From NCBI GenBank assembly GCA_949317995.1, contig OX439045.1, positions 7,851,174 through 7,915,173 on the forward strand: 64,000 nucleotides of DNA. The letters run 5' to 3'. A program made the position numbers and the translations under genes. The notes beneath the pieces were generated by a model. It was given only the letters and a program-made list of their open reading frames with translations. It was not told the origin of the DNA and did not search any database. Below, piece after piece: positions 45,626-56,799 of the stretch. Position 1 is the stretch's first letter. Every line of letters begins with the position of its first letter. Source of the stretch: Acholoe squamosa (Eukaryota > Annelida > Polychaeta > Phyllodocida > Polynoidae).

Positions 45626-46589
45626 TTTGTCTTTAAAAGATCGCTAAATAGGCCTAAAATATCGCTAGGTTGGTATAATAGACTCTACACATTAATATAA
45701 GCTGAGAGACCCTTAGACCACCTGTCATTTTATTCCATAAGGTCAGCGTGATGCACCAATGCATTTATTTTTCCTTAAAAGATCGCTAAGTTGGTGATAA
45801 CTTTGTTCCCATTGTGCATATTTGAAAATAAAGACCGCCATGACGTTCGCCAGCTCGAGCTACCCTTTATCTATAGGTCACACTATGCGAAACTCCTATT
45901 ATTAAGGGAGATACGATTTATTTTGTAAAACTGCCAGTTCTTGGACCTCTCTGCCAGTGCCTGGACTGGCGTCTGCCCCCGCGTCCCAAAAAAGCCTATA
46001 TTTCGATCCATTCCTTCCTCAAACCTGCCCTTTTTCGCCGGTGACACTTAAAACAGATCGGTTTTGGCTGGAGGTAGGGCACAGGTGGACCAGCTCAGGC
46101 CGAAAAGGCCGCAAGTCAAAAAAATTATTTCGCTTATTCTTTTCTGAAACAAATTTTTGAGGGGGGCATGTCCTTTAGGGGGACGAAACACCCCAGATTG
46201 ATACCAAACATTCCATATCCGCGCATATTATTTGCATAATTAGCATAATTATGCAGTATCTTGGTACTGTTCAATACAATATAGCTATGTTCCATTGGTC
46301 CCTTATAGAATTCATATGCTTGTAAGTATAAACTATTGACTGCACCTAGTGACTAGTGGAATCTGAACAGTAGAAAAGAAAGACCCCTCCTCTACCTTTG
46401 TATAGCATCAAACAAGTTGTTCAATGGAGGCAGCCATTGCTTGATCACATGCTTAAACCTTTTAGATCCAAATGCTAGTTACCAGTGCATTATCACTGTT
46501 GATAAGCTTCACACATCAATACCTGCGCAAGCCCTGTTTGCACTGAATGGATCTTTAAAAAGATTAATGGCATTTTAATCATTTGTGCA
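45626..46589. other. No gene seen
   Basis: Unique intronic sequence. AAAGATCGCTAA occurs at 45636 and 45778 with an intervening segment, perhaps a small duplication. Confidence 0.4.
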
Positions 46590-48700
46590 TCATGCCCAGA
46601 TTGATATGATGCACTCACATTTTGTCAGTAATTAGTCAATATATGTCAGAAATAATGCATGATTTGTCAGCAATTAGTCAATATATGTCAGTACTTAGTC
46701 ACTGAATATCACCAATTATCAATACATGTTAGTAATTACTCACTATTTGTCAGCAATTAGTCTATATGTTAGTAATTGCTCACTATTTGTCAGCAATTAT
46801 TCAATATATATTAGTAAATACTCACTATCTGTCACAGTTAATCAATATATGTTAGTATTTACTCACTATCTTTAAGCAATTAGTCAATATATGTCAGTAC
46901 TTAGTCACTCTATAACAGCAATTATCAATGCATGTCAGTATTTACTCACAATCTGTCAGCAATTAGTCAATATATAACAGAGAAATAGCCACTGATTCAA
47001 TTATGCATCCTGCCTTGACTGGTATTTGTCAAAATATGTCAGTATCTATGGACTATTTTTAGTTAATATATGTGATAAAAGAAAATATTCCCAAAACCCT
47101 CCTCGGGTTTTATTTTCCCAGAAATTATAACTCTTTGAGGCAAAGTATGGTCTGAGTGTCAACGTTTCGAGTTAATATATATTAGTAATTATTCACTATT
47201 TGTCAGCAATTAGTCAATACATGGTAGTAGTTACTTACATTTTATCAGCATTTAGTCAATATATGTTGGTAATTGCTCACTATTTATCACGGGCTTCCCT
47301 AGCCCACTTAAAAGGGTCTATATCTCCTCTTTCCTATCCCCTCAGGATGTGTGTGGTGCACATATGCGCGGGCACTGACACATTCCTCTGTTAAATTATC
47401 AACCTGTGAAGCACGGGATAGCCACTTAGTGCCGCTAAAGTGCTGTGAAACACAAATCAATCAATCAATCACTATTTATCAGCAATTAGTCTATGTTAGT
47501 AATTGCTCACTATTTGTCAGCAATCATTCAATATATATATTAGTAATTACTCACAATTTGTCAGCAATTAGTCAATATATATCAGTATTTACTCACACTT
47601 TGTCAGCAATTAGTCAATATACGTCAGTACTTAGTCACTCTATATCAGCAATTATCAATGCATGTCAGTATTTACTCACAATCTTTCAGCAAATAGTCAA
47701 TATATAACAGAGAAATAGCCATTGATTCAATTATGCATCCTGCCTTGACTGGTATTTGTCAAGATATGTCAGAATCTTTGGACTATTTGTCAGCAATTAG
47801 TTAATATATATTAGTAATTATTCACTATTTGTCAGCAATTTGTCAATACATGATAGTAGTTACTTACATTTTATCAGCATTTAGTCAATATATGTTAGTA
47901 ATTGCTCACTATTGACTAATATCTGACAAATTGTGAGTAATTACTGACATATATGGACTAAGTGTTGTTTTATAATGACTAAGTACTGGCATATATGTCA
48001 GTACTAAGTGACTAAATATCAGCAATTAGTCAATATATGTTAGTAATTACTCACTATTTGTCAGCAATTAGTCAATATACATCAGTACTTAGTCACTGAA
48101 TGTCAGCAATTATCAATACATGTCATTATTTACTCACAATCTGACAGCCAATAGTCAATATATAACAGAGAAATAGCCATTGATTCAATTGTGCATCCTG
48201 CCTTGACTGGTATTTGTCAAGATATGTCAGTATCTTTGGACTATTTGTCAGCAATTAGTTAATATATATTAGTAATTATTCACTATTTGTCAGCAATTAG
48301 TCAATACATGATAGTAGTTACTTACATTTTATCAGCATTTAGTCAATATATGTTAGTAATTGCTCACTATTGACTAATATCTGACAAATTGTGAGTAATT
48401 ACTGACATATATTGACTAAGTATTGTTTTATAATGACTAAGTACTGGCATATATTGACTGATTGCTGACAAATAGTGAGTAATTACTGACACATATTGAC
48501 TAATTGCTTACAAAGAGTGAGTAATTACTGACATATATTGACTAATTTCTGATAAATAGTGATTAATTACTTACATATATATTGACTAATTGCTGACAAA
48601 GTGAGTAATTACTGATGTATATTGACTAATTGCTGTTATACAGTGACTAAGTACTAACATATATTGACTAATTGCTGACAAATAGTGAGCAATTACTCAT
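46590..48700. repeat. AT-rich ~42-bp array with orientation flips
   Basis: Units such as GTCAGCAATTAGTCAATATA and GTTAGTAATTACTCACTATT. Orientation changes near 47914, 47991 and 48369 (reverse units read ATTGACTAATTGCTGACAAA). A larger block starting GAGAAATAGCCATTGATTCA recurs at 46981, 47711 and 48171, i.e. a ~460-bp higher-order period. A SINE interrupts it at 47290-47470. Confidence 0.9.
47290..47470 (+). mobile_element. SINE-like retroposon, tail type 2
   Basis: 181 bp. The first ~110 bases match the SINE at 2470 (CGGGCTTCCCTAGCCCACTT to GACACATTCCTCTG). The tail instead reads GTGCCGCTAAAGTGCTGTGA and ends (AATC)n. ACTATTTATCA duplications lie at 47279-47289 and 47471-47481. Confidence 0.88.
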
Positions 48701-48895
48701 CCGATCATAAGTACATAAATCTAGATGATACGACCAAGCAGCTATTACAGCAATGCTGTATTTCTTTATCGAAATATAATATCCAATCATAAGTACACAA
48801 ACCTAGATGATACGACCGAGCAGTTATTACAGCAATGCTGTATTTCTATATCGATATATATTAAATGATCATAAATACATAAATCTAGATTAAAG
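48700..48895 (+). repeat. ~84-bp tandem repeat x 2.3
   Basis: ATCATAAGTACATAAATCTA then GATGATACGACC and TTACAGCAATGCTGTATTTC, repeated once fully and once in part. Confidence 0.88.
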
Positions 48896-50095
48896 AGTCA
48901 TGATAATGATCATTGAGTCATGATAAAGAGTATAGAATCATGGGAGTCCTCGTTGGTACATCATGCCTTGACTGGTATAGTCAAAATATGTCAGTACCTA
49001 TGCACTATTTGTCAGCAATTAAAATGTGTCGTAATTATGTACTATTTGTTAGCAATTAGTCAAAACATGTCAGCACTTACTATTTTTCTGCAGTTAGTCA
49101 TTATATGTCAGTAATTATGCATTTTTTGTCAGCAATTAGTCAAAATATGTCAGTAACTATGAATGAATGAATTACTGAAAGGACTTCATCATGGCCTAAG
49201 TGGTCTAGGTCATGGTCTAATGATTTCAATAGATGACCTATTGGTCTAAATTTTAGCGAGAGGGAACCTATTCAAATATTCTAGTCATCAACTTTGGCAA
49301 AATAATTCATCACAGCTATGCTGTGCTTTCCTCAAGGTTTTCCTCAAGTCATCAAAAACAGGCTTCCTCGTACTGGTAGGTCAGGTACTAAGGTATGTAT
49401 TTTGAAGTTAGACTAGATTCCCACTTGTGGCATAGTAACAGCCATTAGAATTGGCAAGGGTCTTAAGCTCGTCTACCCTCTATTGTCAAGGCCCATAGAG
49501 TAGTATATTCATGTAAAAAAAATGATCTGAGAGTTAATTATATAACCAGGATACTGGTTCATGTGTCTCTCACCCTGTTTCTGCACAACAAAATGCTATT
49601 GATGAGTCACTTAAGAAGTATATATATACACAGCCAGAACTATATTAGTCTCCATTTTTGGTGCAAAAGTAGACTTGTCTAGAGATACATGGCTGGACGC
49701 AGAGAGAGATACAAAGAGAGAAAGCAGATAGCATAGACCAAGGGACCCATTTAAAAAGGCAATTTGCTGCATTTTACAGGAATTTCCTTATTTTTAATCC
49801 TGGATTTTATCCATCAATTACATCGAATTCCTAGAGGAAATGGACCCGTACTGGAAGATGTGGAGCTACTGAGGGAGAGAAGTAGACATAGACGCCACTT
49901 CTCCTAACTTTTTGGGAATTCCGAATCTTTGGCTGTGATTCCTAAAATCATTTCCCATCGGAAAAAAATTGGGATAATTTCCGAAATATCAGAGACTAGT
50001 GAGAAGAGATGGTGATACCTGTTCTATTGATACCTGAGGTATATTATCATATTACGCAAAGTCTATTATCATATTCTTATACGCAAATCTGAGGC
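48896..50095. other. No gene seen
   Basis: The end of the 42-bp family recurs weakly to 49160. The rest is unique intronic DNA. Confidence 0.4.
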
Positions 50096-50334
50096 ATACC
50101 GTATTCATTCTAATAAGCTCACGTGTGGAAAATGAATTGTTAGATGCTGAATTCCTTAAAAATTAATTCTAATAAGCGCACCCCCTAATGCCATAAAATG
50201 GTTGTTTCTGCCCTAAAAAGTCTTTATTTTTACACATCTTTTATGTAAATTGACATCAGGGGGGTGCACTCATGACCCCAAAAAGAGGGTGTGCGCTTAT
50301 TAGAGCATGTGCCCTTATTAGAATGATACGGTAT
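50096..50334. mobile_element. Type-D (ATACCGTATTCATTCTAATAAG) MITE
   Basis: 239 bp, ends ATACCGTATTCATTCTAATA / TATTAGAATGATACGGTAT with internal TAAGCGCACCCCC and TGTGCGCTTATTAGAG sub-repeats. Confidence 0.85.
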
Positions 50335-50589
50335 TGCACCTTAAAGAACTTACCAAAATAGAGGGTGCGCCTTACAGCAGAGATTTCACACCCTCAGAGT
50401 CAGAGCTTGATCTATTTTCAGAGATTCAGAGGCCCATAAAATTTAGACTTCCGTGCAGTAAGTAGAGACATCCTTGCACTTGTGGAATGTCAATGGGCCC
50501 TAAAATTTTCTGTTATAGGTTGGATATATTTGATATAGAAAAGTACTAGAGGTGGCCAAGATCAAGCCCAAGTAGCACCTTATAGCTTG

Positions 50590-50890
50590 TACTATAAAAT
50601 CCCTCGTATTAGCCGCACCCTGATGTTAAGAGGAGGCTATAAGCCGCATCTGGGGCTTGAAGATGGAGAGTTTAGTACTGTTCTATGTTGTAAAAACCCC
50701 TCTCATAAACCGCACCCTGACTTTGGGCTGAACCTATGAGCCTCATTTTGATCTGGGATTTATTTTCCGTCTCAGATTTTAGAGTGATTTCTGAACTCAG
50801 TCTGGTTTTTTTTATACCGGTATTCAAAAATACCCTAGTCAGGCGAGTGTGGGTTCTGGTATAAGCTAAAGTGAGACAATTTACGGTACT
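50590..50890. mobile_element. Type-B element
   Basis: Left ATAAAATCCCTCGTATTAGC, right GTGAGACAATTTACGGTA. Several AGCCGCACCCTGA sub-repeats and the core GTACTGTTCTATGTTGTAAA. Confidence 0.7.
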
Positions 50891-50894
50891 CAGG

Positions 50895-51920
50895 GTATGT
50901 CTTGTAGAGTCGGCATGATGCACCAGTTACTGCTGACATATATCATGTAGAGTCGGCATGATGCACCAGTCACTGCTGACATGTATCATGTAGAGTCGGC
51001 ATGATGCACCAGTCACTGCTGACATGTATCATGTAGTCGGCATGGTGCACCAGTCACTGCTGACATGTATCATGTAGAGTCGGCATGGTGCACCAGTCAC
51101 TGCTGACATGTATCGTGTAGAGTCGGCATGGTGCACCAGTTACTGCTGACATGTATCGTGTAGAGTCGGCATAATGCACCAGTCACTGCTGACATGTATC
51201 GTGTAGAGTCGGCATGGTGCACCAGTCACTGCTGACATGTATCGTGTAGAGTCGGCATGGTGCACCAGTTACTGCTGACATGTATCGTGTAGAGTCGGCA
51301 TGGTGCACCAGTTACTGCTGACATGTATCGTGTAGAGTCGGCATGGTGCACCAGTCACTGCTGACATGTATCGTGTAGAGTCGGCATGGTGCACCAGTCA
51401 CTGCTGACATGTATCGTGTAGAGTCGGCATGGTGCACCAGTCACTGCTGACATGTATCGTGTAGAGTCGGCATGGTGCACCAGTCACTGCTGACATGTAT
51501 CGTGTAGAGTCGGCATGGTGCACCAGTCACTGCTGACATGTATCGTGTAGAGTCGGCATGATGCACCAGTCACTGCTGACATGTATCGTGTAGAGTCGGC
51601 ATGGTGCACCAGTCACTGCTGACATGTATCGTGTAGAGTCGGCATGGTGCACCAGTCACTGCTGACATGTATCGTGTAGAGTCGGCATGATGCACCAGTC
51701 ACTGCTGACATGTATCGTGTAGAGTCGGCATGATGCACCAGTCACTGCTGACATGTATCGTGTAGAGTCGGCATGGTGCACCAGTCACTGCTGACATGTA
51801 TCGTGTAGAGTCGGCATGGTGCACCAGTCACTGCTGACATGTATCGTGTAGAGTCGGCATGGTGCACCAGTTACTGCTGACATGTATCGTGTAGAGTCGG
51901 CATGGTGCACCAGTTACTCG
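50895..51920 (+). repeat. 43-bp satellite GTCGGCATGATGCACCAGTC
   Basis: About 24 copies of GTCGGCATGRTGCACCAGTC followed by ACTGCTGACATGTATCGTGT and AGA. GTCGGCATGATGCACCA is an exact segment of the palindromic MITE. The left units carry ATCATG, the right ones ATCGTG, so the two parts were homogenised separately. Confidence 0.95.
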
Positions 51921-52117
51921 CGAGGTGAATCAGGGCAGCAGATAATCATGAATCTGTAATCAAAGGTTTTCTTTTTCTTTCATTTATTTATTCATTTTAT
52001 TTTTTGAAGCATGATAGCAAACTTCCCTGTTATAAGAACAGTGGAATGAGTCATATTTCTATCCAAGCAGACCCTACTCATGCAGCTGGTGTGGCTGTCC
52101 AGGAACTGGTTCACACA

Positions 52118-52350
52118 CTAACTGTAATATCCCGCGTATAAGATGCGCCATGTACATGAATCAAAAGCTCCCCGCACCTTGTAGAGCCATCCCAATGTCA
52201 GGATGCATCTTATATGCGAGGTATTTTTACTATAGAACAGTACTGAACCTTCAAAAATTCGCCCCTAGATGAACCTTACAGATTATTCTTCAACTCAGGG
52301 TGTGTCTTATACGTGAGGTGCGTCTTATACGCGGGAGATTTAGTACTACA
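52118..52350. mobile_element. Type-A MITE
   Basis: Ends ACTGTAATATCCCGCGTATA and CGCGGGAGATTTAGTA, core TTTTTACTATAGAACAGTAC. Confidence 0.8.
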
Positions 52351-53146
52351 GTGTGGGAGATATTTGTCTTAGAACTAGTTCACAATCCCCAGACCACAGT
52401 CATGCATCTGCTTCCATCAAAAAAGATATATGAATAAAACTACCACTCCCTTACTATTTTTAAAATAGAAATTGTAACAACATATTTTGAAATATTTCAG
52501 TTTGGACTATGTGCACCTACATACAACATTTCCGTCACTCAGCTCAGTTCCTGGTGTTTATGGTGTGTGTATTTATAACATTTCACTCCCAAAGTGTAGT
52601 AAACTAACAACACTTGAGACTTGTGGTCCCCAAAATCCCACCGTGGTTTTATGTGGGAGAGTACTAGACGGTCTTAACTCCCACTTAGTTTTACTCTATA
52701 TCTATAGAGCAAGTATTAATGAAGGGAGGTACTTTGATAACTTAGCTCAGCTCCCATACCAAATTTGGTTTGAATCGCTGCACTCTCGCGCTGTACTCTG
52801 TACATAGGACCAGTTACTAGAGAAGACAAGGCTGGTATCAATTTGGCTCTGTTCTCAATCTGGAGCTGGGACCACTTTGACTCTCAGCTCTTGCAGCGAA
52901 CCTTACTAGGCTGGTACCACGTTGATCCCTACTACCTTGGTTCTGCCCTCACAGCGAACCTTACTGGGCTCGTCCCACCTTGACTCTGCTCTCGCAGCAA
53001 ACCTGACTACGCTAGTACCATTTTGGTTCTGCTCTTGCAGTAAAACTGACTAGGCTGCTACCACCTTGGCTATGCTCTCATAAAGAACTTCACTAGGCGG
53101 GTACCATTTTGGCTCTGTTCTCATCCCAAACCTTGTCTTAATGCAG
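52351..53146 (+). other. End of intron 3; GGTACCA-type degenerate repeat
   Basis: From 52820, GCTGGTACCACNTTGG / CTCTGCTCTCGCAGCAAACC recurs five times at ~60 bp, an old tandem repeat running up to the exon 4 acceptor. The frame 52487-52807 has no recognised homology. Confidence 0.5.
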
Positions 53147-53368
53147 AGCCCAAACCAGGAGGACCAAACTGATGCGGGAGGAGGCGGGAGAGAGGAAGAA
53201 GGAGACCCGGGGAGAGATGGAGAGAAAGGCGGAGGAGGGGATGGAGGAGGAGAGAAAGTGGGAGAGACAGAAGAGGGAAGAGAAGGAGAGAGAGGAGACC
53301 AGGGAGATGACGTAGTGAAGAGGCCCATCTCCAACCCACACCCCTGGCCACCTCCTACTGTACAAGGG
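53147..53368 (+). CDS. NIK-like gene, exon 4: Gly/Glu-rich linker
   Basis: Acceptor CTTAATGCAG ends at 53146 and donor CAAGGG|GTAAGT starts at 53369. Phase 0 both sides, residues 962-1035. Glu/Gly/Arg-rich low-complexity sequence that ends with a Pro-rich stretch (RPISNPHPWPPPTVQG). The 15.4-kb intron before it makes linkage to exon 3 the weakest junction in the model, although the phases match. Confidence 0.55.
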
Positions 53369-53420
53369 GTAAGTTTTGTCTACTTGTTCACTTCAGCTTC
53401 TCCACAGACTTAAAATCCAT

Positions 53421-53583
53421 ACCGTAGTGGCCCATTATAAGCGCCCGGGCACCCATTGATTTCAATTCTGCTGTACCTGCGGCGCTTATACAAGACAGGC
53501 GCTTATTTGAATACGGGTTTAGTGCTTAAGATTAATTTCAATACTCCTATACCCCCAGCGTTTAAACGGGCCATTACTGTATT
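53421..53583. mobile_element. Type-C (ACCGTAGTGGCCCATTATAAGC) MITE
   Basis: Left ACCGTAGTGGCCCATTATAA, right ACGGGCCATTACTGTAT. The interior has GGCGCTTATACAAG and GGCGCTTATTTGAATACGGG. Confidence 0.75.
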
Positions 53584-53683
53584 TAGAAACCTAGCTGGTC
53601 AACATACCAAACTGCATTGATTTCCCTTTATTAGCTCCTAACTATGGCATAAATTTTGTGAATATCGATGGATATCAAACCCA

Positions 53684-53936
53684 CCGTAATCTCCTGTGTA
53701 TAAGGTGCAACCCGCGTATAAGGCGCACCCCCAACTAAGGGAGGCCTGTCCCACGTATAAGGCGCACCCCTAAGGGCAGATTTTTGTTAATTTAGTACTG
53801 TTCTATAGTAAAAATCCCCCCCCCCTTCCTATAAGGCGCACCCCAAACTCAAGGCAATATCCCTCCCACGTATAAGACTCAGCAGCATTTTGTTTGGCGT
53901 ATAAGACGTCCCTTATACGCGGGAGATTACGGCAGT
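53684..53936. mobile_element. Type-A MITE in intron 4
   Basis: Ends ACCGTAATCTCCTGTGTATA and CGCGGGAGATTACGG, core GTACTGTTCTATAGTAAAAA. Confidence 0.85.
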
Positions 53937-54357
53937 ATTTAAAATTTGGTTGTTAGTAAATCGTTTTGACCAGAAATGTCAAGAGAGTGTTACAGCCGAC
54001 ATTGCACTTTTACCAATGTTCCTGCTGTAAAACCATGCAAATTAGTTATTATCTGCACCTGTATATAAGGTGCACTCTGAGTTAATGAGGAAGCCATGAG
54101 TCACACCTGGTACTTGGAAATTGACTGGTGTGAACTCAGGGTGCCTGTTATAATCAACTAGTTAAAAGACCGAAAACTCATATAGGTTAAAAAAAACTCC
54201 TTCGTCCTGATCAGAAATACCTCTTATTAAGATGTAGATTATTAAAGCTCTAATTAAAATAATTTCTCTTTTGTATTTTAGGAGGGTTTAATTACTGTTC
54301 AATTGCTGAGAGATCAGATCTATATTTCAATGCGTTAAACTTTTTCTTCTGTCATAG

Positions 54358-54408
54358 GCCGGTGGTGGTGCGTCATGTGGAATCGGGGCCCGACCGAAGG
54401 ATATCAAG
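54358..54408 (+). CDS. NIK-like gene, exon 5 (17 codons)
   Basis: Small exon with acceptor TTCTGTCATAG and donor ATCAAG|GTAACA. Phase 0 both sides, residues 1036-1052. Supported by splice signals, frame compatibility and its position between exons 4 and 6. A microexon of this kind could be alternatively used. Confidence 0.5.
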
Positions 54409-55544
54409 GTAACAGGGCCTTTTAAATTGAGTTCTAGATAGTGCTTCATCGTAGAATTTCATTCATTATCTTGTGAGATCTATAAGACCCATTTCAACGA
54501 CACATAAGACGAGTTTTAAAGGTCATTTAGGTCTACAGTCAGTGGTCATACGTTGAGACTGCTGATAAGATAGGTGTGAACTTTAAAGATAAGAGTCCAT
54601 CTGGGGCTCCCTACCACTGGCCCCCATCTGCCCATTATTCTAATACAGGGTGGTTTTACTGAATAACCTTATCTTTCTTTTCAATTTTCACATAAAAATA
54701 TCCTAGTTATATTGCAATGTTTCAGTGATCTTTCTCTCTGATTTTCATAACTTGTTGTATAATTTCTATATATCTTTTGATATTTATTATGACCCAGAGG
54801 TATAGAGCCCCACTCTCTCAGCCCACCCCACCCTCCCCAGTGGGGAGGGTCCAAAACGACTGACCACTGACTGTCTAGTTTAACTTTAAAACAGCTTTCT
54901 TCCAATCTGAGGTAATTGAATCCATGTGTAATTTTAACCCACATTTTAAGGTCATAAAAGACAATTGAAGGCCATTGAGCTCCATTAGCAGGTCATTCAG
55001 GAAAGTCTTAAATAAGATGATTTTAAGGTCTTTAAAGGGGAAATTTTCGTTAGTGTACCTACGACCTGGAGTCCTGCTGTGCCCTCCCAGCAGGTCTTAT
55101 GCCGCCTCCACACAGAGATGCTAATTTTTATTGCCCTGCAGGGGGTCCTGTTTGAAGTTTGGTGTGTCTGGAGTCATTAGGGTTAGGGGTGGTGGCTGGA
55201 GCTGCTCCATAAAATGACCACTGACCAGACAACAGGGGGTGGGTATATATTGATGGAACAGCTAGATGTCAAAAGGTTGACATTTGGGGAAAATAAGAAA
55301 CCCATTTTCTGAGTGTTTTATTTATCAAAAGGAGATAATTTTAGCTGTATCTGCCAATTAGGTAATCCCACACATGCTATGCATCTTAGAGAAATTAGTA
55401 TACACTAAAGACATAGATATTCAGGATACATTGAAATATTTGACCAGAGCTCTTTACCCCACCATATATGAGACCCCCTGTGGGTTCACAGGCTGTTCCG
55501 TCCTACTTATAACCTCCCTTCCCCTTTAAGACCCAGACTAACCC
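54409..55544. other. Intron 5, left part: nothing recognised
   Basis: Unique AT-rich DNA with a CCCCACCCTCCCCAGTGGGG short inverted repeat at 54826. Confidence 0.4.
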
Positions 55545-55775
55545 TGTAAGGCCAGCTGATGCATTAATACATGATGTCCATTACTCATTATAATGCATGA
55601 ATGCAGCCCTGGTGAGTAACTCACCAGGGCTGCATTCATGCATTATGCTGACCCTATGGAGTAGATCAGACCCCATAGGGTCGGCATGATGCGCTGGTGA
55701 GCAGTCTCGCCAGCACTTCATTGGTGCATCATGCCAACCAGTGGGTATGCTTGCAGCAGCGGCTCTTATAGAGAA
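55545..55775. mobile_element. Palindromic GCATCATG MITE copy in intron 5
   Basis: GCCAGCTGATGCATTAATAC, inner hairpin CCTGGTGAGTAACTCACCAGG, CACTTCATTGGTGCATCATG, end CAGCGGCTCTTATAGAG. It ends 48 bases before exon 6. A good full-length reference copy. Confidence 0.88.
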
Positions 55776-55823
55776 TATGTCATCACTTCTTATCTAACCA
55801 ACCATTAATTGTTTTTGTTCCAG

Positions 55824-55877
55824 AAGAGGCCGGGACAGGACCACTGCCAGGGGCCCTACAAGGACTTCTACTGTCTG
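55824..55877 (+). CDS. NIK-like gene, exon 6 (18 codons)
   Basis: Acceptor TTTTTGTTCCAG and donor TGTCTG|GTATGT. Phase 0 both sides, residues 1053-1070 (KRPGQDHCQGPYKDFYCL). Short, but both splice sites are close to consensus and the reading frame is kept. Its His and two Cys may belong to the Cys/His-rich domain that starts in the next exon. Confidence 0.55.
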
Positions 55878-56203
55878 GTATGTATCAATGTATAAATGTA
55901 ATAGGGCCGAGTCATTTATTGCCAGGTGGGGAGGGGGGGGGGACTTGTTAGATATAGGGTCATTTTGTAAAACCCAATAAACCTTCACACTGGAGAGGGG
56001 GGGGGGGGGTCAAAGCTTAATATGGACATTTCAAGTACTCATTGTGACGCATCATTCCACATGCGTATCCACATTTTGGGGGGTTATTTTGCAAAATTGG
56101 TGGGGGGGGGGGGGTCACTATAACTTTTATCTCATTGGTGAGAAAAAATTTGCTGATCCGCCAAAATCCATCAAGCCCCCCCCCCCTTGAACTCTTCCTA
56201 TTA

Positions 56204-56690
56204 ATTAACTTGAAAAGCGAGTTATAAGGAGACACCCTGGGGCCCCACACTTTCAGTCATTTTGGTGGTGTGAATAAGTTAAAAAAAAATATGGAAATTT
56301 TATATATATAAGAGGCAGAATTACTTAATGAATTTGTAGTGCCATTAAAGGAGGAGATGTAGGCGTTTTGCAGGAAAAGGTATTTCATTACCAAATATTG
56401 TAAATTTTGAGTAATTGTCTATATTCTACAGAGTCAGTTGGTTGGCGGCCATAAGACACTTTTTGCCTCCAATGGTAAAGGTATATGATGTAGATCCATG
56501 TATCAACTTTCTCACCTTTATTGGCAATGTGGTGCGAATAGCGCAGTTTTGGCGGGAGTTATGCGAATAGTGGCTTGGTGGTGCGAATAACCTGGGTGAG
56601 GGAGTGCTGATGCAGGAGGATGAGTGCACAACTCATGGGAGCCAATCACAGGCTTTTCATTTTTCGAGTTATCAGCAATTTACATTGCTG
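56204..56690. mobile_element. Dispersed element shared by introns 6 and 12, copy 1
   Basis: TTACTTAATGAATTTGTAGT, GCCATTAAAGGAGGAGATGT and AGTCAGTTGGTTGGCGGCCA match 62628-63065. The ends (ACTTGAAAAGCGAGTTAT and TTTTCGAGTTATCAGC) look like degraded inverted repeats. Confidence 0.8.
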
Positions 56691-56799
56691 CATTATATTT
56701 ATGCACCACCTCTCCCTATTTAGTACATTCCCTTTTTATACCTCCTCCTATTGTCTATCATCTTCTCATTGTTGAACCTCTTCTTATTGGTTGTTGCAG

